A DNA stretch of 64,000 bases from positions 5,731,589 through 5,795,588 of the forward strand of contig CM068322.1 in assembly GCA_034766995.1 (NCBI GenBank). Direction: 5' to 3'. Position 1 is the first letter of the stretch. Each line of letters starts with the position of its first letter. This document shows positions 56,635 through 64,000 of the stretch, piece after piece. Position numbers and translations under genes: made by a program. This DNA comes from Acanthacorydalis orientalis (taxonomy: Eukaryota > Arthropoda > Insecta > Megaloptera > Corydalidae). The notes beneath the pieces were generated by a model. That model searched no databases and had not been told where the DNA came from. It saw nothing but the letters and a program-made list of their open reading frames with translations.

Positions 56635-56705
56635 TGTCAATTTTAATTTTGATAGCGTCATTTTCAGAACGGTTAGGTGCAGAAGAATGATTTTTTCAAA
56701 TTTTC
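56635..56705 (+). repeat. Family A fragment (core motif only)
   Basis: GATAGCGTCATTTTCAGAAC, GGTTAGGTGCAGAAGAATGA matches the inner GCCATCATTCTCAGAG...GGTACAG motif. Confidence 0.45.
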
Positions 56706-57030
56706 AATTATATCAAAAATTATTTATAAAGAATTTGTTTTATTTTAGTTTAAATAATAACTATTATTTTTTTTCAAAATATTTACACTTATAGGAAAGG
56801 CTTTTATATAATAAATTATTGATTTTTTAATATTATTAAAATTTTCTCTGATTTTTATTGAAACTTTCTATACAAAATTAGATTATTTTTGTATGAAGGT
56901 GATAAGACTAGCTCAAAATTAAAATGTATGAACATTTGGAATTCAAAAGATAGTTTATAACATTCTGTAGCCATATCAGATACATTGAACTTTAAGGTTG
57001 AGATTTTTTAGATTTTTTTATATTTCTTTT

Positions 57031-57031
<1 letters not shown>

Positions 57032-57084
<53 letters not shown>

Positions 57085-57110
57085 TTATTTACATATATAT
57101 ACATATATAA
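57032..57110. repeat. (TA)n microsatellite, interrupted
   Basis: ACATACAT then TA, with ACACTTATTTACATAT and AAATAAATAA at the right. Confidence 0.9.
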
Positions 57111-57254
57111 ATAAATAATGAAATACATTCGTAAAAGTAGTTTGTATGAAAATAAAAAAATATGGAACATATGAAAACAAGTTTTGAATTGAAAATGTCT
57201 ATTGAATAAGTTCAATTAGGTTTATATTAAAAATGCATGTGAAAAAATATAATA

Positions 57255-57645
57255 TGACATAATAGACCGGAGTGCTGATATCTCACAGACTGCGTCGGAA
57301 TACTCCGGCACTTCTACACACAACTCATTGGCGAAAATATGATCTTCATTCGATACGTAGGATATTTAATATTGATAAACGATGAAATTATTCAGCATCT
57401 GCAACAGCGTCAATCCGTTGCTGCGTCACCCTGCACTGCCGACGCGGTTAACTACTAAAAATTCGACGTTCACTTAGGCTCGTAGTGAAATTATACATTA
57501 TTGATGACTGCTGAAATGCCTTATCGAATACATTCTCATACCGATTTCTCTTTTCAACAGCGGTCCTACTACATAGAATTATCCACAAATACGACGATAG
57601 TTTCACCTTTCCATCGTTTTCCTGTGAGAATAAACATATGTACAT
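57255..57645. promoter_or_regulatory. GC/CpG-richer island
   Basis: GACTGCGTCGGAATACTCCG and CTGCACTGCCGACGCGGTTA mark it. CGGAGTGCTGATATC (57268) and GGAATACTCCGGCACTTC (57296) are inverted partners, GGAGTGC/GCACTTC-like. Includes the exon-like signals at 57448-57621. Confidence 0.3.
57448..57621 (-). other. Candidate minus-strand exon
   Basis: On the minus strand TGTTTATTCTCACAG is a good 3' splice site. The following frame reads ENDGKVKLSSYLWIILCSRT, then AVEKRNRYENVFDKAFQQSS, to a TAA at 57450-57448. A possible donor, ATCG-GTATGAG, lies inside (about 57535). Length, lack of homology and no partner exon keep this weak. Confidence 0.25.
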
Positions 57646-58379
57646 ATAATAGGATTTAATTTCTTACGGAGTTTTGAAATTTTGTCTAAATTTATTGAAC
57701 TAAAATTAAAAAAATATCTAGCAAATCTGTGTAGTTTATAGTTTATATATCCAGTATATGAACTTTTTGAAATTTGTACTTTTAACTAATGTATTAGTAT
57801 TGAAAATACGTAACCGTTATAGAAATTAATGTAGTAGCACACATTATATTTTATTTATAACTATCGGAGTATACTCGGTGTTATCCATAGTACAAAACAA
57901 CATAGTTTTAATTGAATGTTCAGTTGTTTTTTATTCATACTTTTTTTTATATTACTATAAATATTTTTAATCAAATATTTAATTTCCATTATTAATTTAT
58001 CTAACTCCTACCTTTTAAACAAATTTTACTATACAGCATAAAAAAGATATCAAAATAAACAACAATCTGATGGTTCAATGTCAGAGGGGTATGGTATTTA
58101 ATTCAACTCTTTTCAGCTAAATTCTGTTTATAACCAAATTATAACTAATTTTAATGATTTTTTTACATTCATTGTCACTTATAATAGAGGATTGTGAAAA
58201 ATCAGTTGCATTTTGTTGGCTAAAAGTTAATGAACTTAGAACTATTTTTTCTGTCAGTAACTTTGAAATTATTTAATTGACTACAAAGTGATTGTCATGA
58301 ATAATACAACTGATGTCAATGATTTTATTGGATTTTTGAACTTCATAATACTTATCTATAATAAGTTGTTAAGTAAAAT
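57646..58379. other. AT-rich spacer
   Basis: Nothing was recognised. Confidence 0.5.
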
Positions 58380-59110
58380 TGTTACATGTATTGGGTCATT
58401 TTTTAATTGTTGATAATGCATATTTCTATGACGGTGACATCATCCACAAAATGTAAGGTACAGAAAAAAATAACTTAAAAATTATTTCTTCATTATATGC
58501 GTTAAATTTTAATATCTGTATTTTTTAACACAATGAATTGATTCGTTCAAGACGTTCATAATTAGTCACTTTTTTGTAAATGTTAAATTCGAGTAGATTT
58601 CCGTTACATGGGATTATTTTATTTAGATAATTTACCAAATTTTCTCTTCCGCGAGTGAAATTAATTTTTTCATGTTTATATATTATTTGTAGAAACTTTT
58701 ATAACCGTTTTTTTTTTTTCTATATTAAAAATAGTGAAGAAATTGTCGATATACGAGTATAGTAGCTATATTCCTGTAAAATATTTTAGACTATTTTTTA
58801 ATTCATATTAAAAATCATTTATAAATATATTTTTCAAAAAGGAGTATAAGTTGTTGGTACCTTAGAGACACTTTCCCATTGTTTATAAAAGTATACTGAT
58901 AGAGAGGATATAGATAAAGGAGATTAAATTTAAAAAAAGTTAATTTTTTTGAACCTTAGAACTCTATGGATAATAGTAACGTCTTTGAGATATACATAAA
59001 CAATAATAAAAATTGCAATTAATCATTGATTGGACATTTCTGAACAAATTATTTTTTGATTTGTAATTGTTATTTGAGGTATGAGAGAATAATTCATTTT
59101 TAAACTTATT
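58380..59110. mobile_element. Family A foldback MITE split by about 440 bp
   Basis: The left-half motifs lie at 58395-58480 (TTTAATTGTTGATAATGCAT, GACGGTGACATCATCC, AAGGTACAGAAAAAAATAAC). The right-half motifs lie at 58935-59105 (GAACCTTAGAACTCTATGGA, ACATAAACAATAATAAAAAT, TGAGGTATGAGAGAATAATT). The intervening AT-rich segment has no recognised ends, so insertion or a longer family variant are both possible. Confidence 0.5.
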
Positions 59111-59117
59111 TATTACA

Positions 59118-59166
<49 letters not shown>
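59118..59166. repeat. (TA)n microsatellite
   Basis: Uninterrupted TA run beside the MITE's right end. Confidence 0.95.
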
Positions 59167-59168
<2 letters not shown>

Positions 59169-60099
59169 AAAATAAAATAAGCCTCATTTGACATGATATA
59201 GCAAATTAGAAAATTTTTAAATATGGTAAATTGAATTTTTATAGATTATTTTTAAAATATTTTTATCAAATTGCATTTGTTGACCTATACTACGAGAAAG
59301 TAGTGCATACATCATTTATCACTTTGTGTTGATTGAGTGTAAATTCAACTCCAAACATGTATATCTAATATCGATAAACAATCATACCAAACCATTAGAT
59401 ATTAATGATCAGAATGATGAACATTCATACTAGTAATATTTTCTGATGTCAAGAAATAATTTATAAAATTGTATTACTCTAGCTCAACTGTTCTTGAAAA
59501 CGCACGATGTTATCTTAATGAAATCTTTATACCTATTAAAAGTTTTAGAATTATCTAGGAATTGAGTTTTTTCATACAATCTTTTGTTAAATGTTGATTA
59601 TGTTCACTTACTAATATTAAAATATAATATTCCTGTTAAAATGACACAATTTTATAATATTTTTTCTGTTTTAATTAAATTGAAATTAAAATAATAAATT
59701 CTAAATGACGATCTTTCTAAATTCTTCAAAAATCAAATACAACATTATATTGACTGATACTATAGTAAGAAAAATATGAATGTTTTTAAAGTATTGATTT
59801 GGTGCTAATGAACTTATTTGTCGACGTGCCGCTAAACTCCAAATATCTATCTATTGCTTGTATTGAAAATATGCTTAATAAAACCTATTTAATTATTGAA
59901 ATTTTCATGTGATCAAATTAAATATTTCCGAAAGTAAAAAACAATATAATATAGTCACCTGCTTTCTTCATGCTTTTCAATATATGAGCAAAACAGTTTA
60001 TTCATATTATTAACATGAAAAATTAGTATACGATTTTCAGAATAAACATATGTGTACATTATAATCAAGCATTATCTATACATGCATTATTATATGAAG
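59167..60099. other. AT-rich spacer
   Basis: Nothing was recognised. Confidence 0.5.
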
Positions 60100-60345
60100 C
60101 AGCGTTATGAAACAATAACCGTTTCGAAATTAAAGCAGGATTTGTTGTCGTACTGGGAGCACTTGGTAAACAGCATTCGCCGTCGGAATACAAGTATGTA
60201 GGAGTAGCCTACGTGTTGTGAACAATAAAGAGAGGATGAGCGTACATAAAATGCGGCTACAATTAAAGTGCGAGCTTCATTATCGTATCAGACATTAAAT
60301 ATTTTATTCGATTATCGCACGCTAAACCATTTTGTACCAGGTACA
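60100..60345. promoter_or_regulatory. GC-richer island, enhancer-like by composition
   Basis: GTTGTCGTACTGGGAGCACT, GCATTCGCCGTCGGAATACA and AAGTGCGAGCTTCATTATCG. It ends near TTGTACCAG-GTACAC. No coding frame was recognised. Confidence 0.25.
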
Positions 60346-60405
60346 CATTATTTTAAATTAGTATATACACTTAGTTATTTATAAAGATGTACATGACACG
60401 TGCAT

Positions 60406-60453
60406 TTACATATATATATATACATATACATATATATATATATTTATGTATAT
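60406..60453. repeat. (TA)n microsatellite, interrupted
   Basis: TA with ACATAT and TTTATGTAT breaks. Confidence 0.9.
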
Positions 60454-60949
60454 GTATTTGATATAGTTTTAACGTACGTTTTTTTATGAAAACTTATTAA
60501 ATTTTAAAACTTATAATTAATTTTAATTTTAACATGAACTGAAATTTAAATTTACTCTAAATATTTAAAAACTATAAAAATTATACATTTTTTAAATTAA
60601 ATTCGATATTTGGAATTTCATTTATGTTAATATAAACTGATTTGTCACGATTTTTTAGTTAAAAATCGATTTACGCTTTTTATGTTTGATGATTTTAATT
60701 TATATAAATTCTTTTAAAAAAGACCATCTTTATCGTATATGGAAATAAACAAGAAATAAAATCATACATAATTTTAACGTACTTTAAATAATTAACAAGA
60801 CTACAGAAATAATTAGTTTTTCTATATAATAAATTAGTTCATAAATAGTTATATGAAAAGTGAACAAAATAGAAGAACTAGAACTATTAGAAACGTTTTA
60901 AGAATAGTTACGTATAAAAAAGATTTAATTTTTTATTGCATATTTATGA
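60454..60949. other. AT-rich spacer
   Basis: Nothing was recognised. Confidence 0.5.
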
Positions 60950-61050
60950 TTAGAATTTTTTTATCGCTTGTGAGGGAAAGAAATAATCCACTTTTGAAAG
61001 TAATTTAGGCACAATGGAAAAACTGTATTTTAATGTGAACCAGTGTTTCA
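60950..61050 (+). repeat. Family A right-end fragment
   Basis: TTGTGAGGGAAAGAAATAAT, CCACTTTTGAAAGTAATTTA, GGCACAATGGAAAAACTGTA, TTTTAATGTGAA follow the right outer end of family A. Confidence 0.55.
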
Positions 61051-62380
61051 GGTTTTGGGAACAGAAAACTCGTGCTTGTATCAAAATTTTATGTAAAATG
61101 GAGAAGTCACAGTTGGTTTGATGTTAGTGCGCAGTCGATATTCTTAAGTCTGGAATTTTTGCGATATTCGCAACAAATTTGTAAGTAGAGATTAAAGTAT
61201 TTCTTATTTATACAAAAAATATTTTTTGTATCATACCTCTTATCCTATAAGATTGTTTTATTGTTGACAAAAGTATAAGATTCAACTTGATCGATGGCTA
61301 TTAATTTTTGCCTGCAGAGGATATAATATTCTTAAGTATAATTTTAGAATGATATATACAGAAATGGCAGTACTAATTAAAAAATCAAAAAAATCAAAAT
61401 GTAAATACATTTAAAAAAATAATTAATATATTACATCATTTCGTAAAAAATAATAAATATTTTAATAGTACTTATTGAATATTTCTAAAACGCATATCTA
61501 TAGGTCCTTTTTTGTGAAAGCACCATAAAATATTTTTTTCAGTTTTCACATTGGAGGATTTTCTTATCCAGTTTAATTACACCTTCATTAACATTATATA
61601 TTACTCTTCATATAATGAAAATATTCTGTCTTACAGATATAAAATATTGATTTCGCGTGCTGAAAAACCCTACCAAGAAATTTCAAATATTATAAGAAAA
61701 ACACTGTTTGCTGAAATGGAAAATCCAAACTGTTCTTTTTCGAAAGAAAAATAAAACAATATTTAAAAGCAAATTTTTTTAGTGAAAATATTTCATAACA
61801 AAACGAAATATTATTCAATTTTAATTGAATCAATTTCAGTTTTACGTTTTCATGGATGTTCTTTCATAACATATTTTTTGTCAGCATTGCTGAGATAACA
61901 TGGTTGTCGTTGTTCCTTTGAATAATTAAGAATTGTTTGTCTTCCTCAATTTAGAATTTTTGATAAATTCTTTTCCTTTTTGTCGGTAAATATGTTCCTT
62001 ATGCGAAGTTTTTCTATAAATATCGCTATTTTTTATATAATTTTATAATTCCAATTCAACAATTTTGAACAAATTTATAAGGTATTCATTTTTTCCACAA
62101 AAAACTATATTTATATGAATATTTAATTTTACTTTTCTAAATTTACTCAGAAAAATTGAAGAATCTCTAAAAAACAGGGATTTTGAATCAACAATTTGGA
62201 TTTTTGTAGTTTTAATATATAAAATTTGAATAATAACTCGAATTGTTACAGGATTTTAACAAAACCTGATCTCAGAATCATTAGCGCTAAGTAATAGAGT
62301 ATCTTTCAAGACTTCCAACAAGGCTATATATCTCGCTGTTTATTTTGGAAAATTTGTTAGTAGCCTGCTTTTTATTGGAT
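61051..62380. other. AT-rich spacer
   Basis: No gene was recognised. A 67-codon plus frame at 61551-61754 lacks coding character. Confidence 0.45.
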
Positions 62381-63440
62381 GTCGTAGTCGATTTGCAGAC
62401 TCCTTCGTTAGTCTTCTTTCCTCACCGCAAGTAATTTTAGCCGCTAGTGTTAATAATAGTATTTGGATAAATAGTAGTTTTTTTCAATCCACAAATGACT
62501 GTGTTCGAACAGCTACATTAGACAGTTAGCTCGCTTTTCATTGAATAAACTCACCAATATGGTATTATATTGAATATCATATGTTTGTTAATATGACACC
62601 TAACTACTTGGCCAGTTCCCTCTTGTGATTAAGGACTCATCGAGTACGTGGTTATTGACCTTGCATTTCCGAAATCACTTAGATCTGAACTATACTCGTA
62701 GATTATTTTGCGTATTCGTATTTTTTTGTTGTCATACGGCAGCCCATATGACAACAAAAAAGTGCGAACCATTAAGGATATAATACGCTCCTTCGTGGAA
62801 CGTCTGCCACTACTGCTCCGATGAATCACTCTGCCTCCAGAACTCAATCATTAAAAGTCACCAAATAGATCAAACTGTCAACAAGTACATGAACTTGTAG
62901 AAAAGGGTGGCATTTCAGTCTTTGTTGAATGCTTTTAATATCGAAAAACATGATGTCGGTGTATCAACTCACATTAAATCCGTATGTGACGTATTCCATT
63001 AGACAGATAAGTTGGTGAATCGTTTTTTGACCCATTCTCAATTGCTCTAATTCGAAATAATCATCCATTTTGCGTCTATAAGAAGACCCATGATTGAAAA
63101 TCTGACTGTATATCTTACTCAGATTGGAGGGAAAGAAGATTGGATTCACGATGTGTCTTAACATATCGATCTTAACCTCACAATGATAACATCAGTTAGT
63201 TTACAGTATAGGACAAAATACCCGATACGATTACATTGAAGGTCTACCAAAAACACCACCATTCTCCCAAGAAAATGTTTCAGTGGATTATTTCCGATTT
63301 AGATTTTGTTGTTATTTTATATATAGTTCAATGCACGAATGATGACGGTGACATTTTTGGAGTTAATGAAATTACACAAATAGAATGATGGCATAGCAAG
63401 TTATCGTTGAAAAAAAGCCTCGACAAACTGTTTCACAGAT
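62381..63440 (-). other. GC-richer region, possible decayed coding sequence
   Basis: Composition rises and stays higher than elsewhere. Minus-strand fragments such as MDDYFELEQLRMGQKTIHQL (about 63075-63000) and SSGGRVIHRSSSGRRSTKER (about 62845-62785) look translated but are broken by stops. An old retrotransposon or gene remnant is conceivable, but no family motif (protease, reverse transcriptase, integrase, zinc knuckle) was found. Confidence 0.25.
62722..62761. repeat. Perfect hairpin, 15-bp stem, 10-base loop
   Basis: TTTTTTGTTGTCATA (62722-62736) pairs with 62747-62761. Confidence 0.9.
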
Positions 63441-64000
63441 TGGTAACCTTGTAATTATTTTCGAGTGCAATACATCTAGATCGACACTAGGTTAACCTAC
63501 GCGTATATATTCACGGAAATAAATAATTTTTTACACGGCCATTATTCTGTTGTACCTTTAATTATCCCGGTATTTGGTTATTTATTCCTTAACTTTACCA
63601 TTAAGAAACTTAAATAGTATGTGGTTATCCGGATTACGAATCTGCTACCATATCTATTCCTAGTCCTATTTCTTTTTTCGAATTTATTAATGATAGTTGG
63701 TGGTATGGTGGTAACTTTTCTAGTTAACTTTGACTGTAACTGTCCTAGTTGATCGTGATTTGTAACTGATTCAAATGATTTTCTTCTTTCGGCATACATT
63801 CTACAGTCGATGTGGCCGCAAGGATCAATTCACCCATCGATTCTCTCTCAGTATCAAACCCAGTCGATCCGACTGAGAAACTGTAGATGAAGTGTGATGT
63901 AAAGTATTAGTTGGGATTTATATGTTTTTGTTGAACTGGCTATATTAATTGGAATATTTACCAGTAATGTTTATGGCAAATCTAATTATCTGAAAGATAT
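63441..64000. other. Right-end region, unassigned
   Basis: Moderately GC-richer at 63770-63880 (GTCGATGTGGCCGCAAGGAT, CCCAGTCGATCCGACTGAGA). A 73-codon minus-strand frame (63799-63578, MYAERRKSFESVTNHDQLGQ) is open, with no recognised family. CTCAGTATCAAAC and GACTGAGAAAC flank CCAGTCGATCCGACTG-like inverted sequence near 63850-63880. Confidence 0.3.

Noticed and set aside
61551..61754. A 67-codon plus-strand frame
   Set aside because: Composition equals the flanks, with no splice or initiation context and no recognisable motif.

Overview
The window is AT-rich insect nuclear DNA, gene-poor and full of transposable elements. The evidence is several mariner (DD34D) transposases, a Tc1-like transposase relic, a TTAA-flanked piggyBac-type element, dozens of long (TA)n microsatellites, and short GC/CpG-richer islands in a background I judge by eye to be three quarters or more A+T. 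No complete host protein-coding gene, tRNA, rRNA or CRISPR array is visible. The order of insect cannot be fixed from the sequence; a hymenopteran or another AT-rich insect would fit.

Layout. 0-8 kb: end of a mariner relic cut by the window edge, (TA)n tracts, and a complete but decayed minus-strand mariner (4327-5650) sitting inside a (TA)n tract. 7.8-13.6 kb: GC-richer islands with exon-like signals but no recognisable gene. 14.8-18.5 kb: a composite of mobile DNA, with a 1.3 kb element with about 450 bp terminal inverted repeats inside a (TA)n tract (14910-16213), then an old minus-strand mariner (about 16350-18400) that a much younger plus-strand mariner (16789-18082) has split at a TA. 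The young copy has perfect 24-bp ITRs and all three catalytic aspartates, and only two in-frame stops break it. 19-30 kb: dispersed repeats, a possible minus-strand first exon (about 20676-21040), and a CpG-rich island followed by the best host-exon candidate (29956-30106, GTAAGA donor). 30-52 kb: microsatellites, internally deleted mariners, a Tc1 relic (38930-39600) and a piggyBac-type element (41721-42449). 52-64 kb: another mariner relic (about 51774-52867), a third internally deleted mariner, further islands, and an unassigned right end.

Three dispersed repeat families emerge from comparing the window with itself. Family A is a foldback (long-inverted-repeat) MITE of about 350-400 bp at about 13 loci. 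Family B is an AT-rich repeat of about 300 bp at 7 loci. Family C is a repeat of about 170 bp whose two copies both end exactly at a microsatellite. A scatter of perfect short hairpins (stems of 11-17 bp) is also present. The genes here do not form a pathway; the window reads as a large intron or intergenic region of an insect chromosome with possible regulatory islands and a possible gene start near 30 kb.
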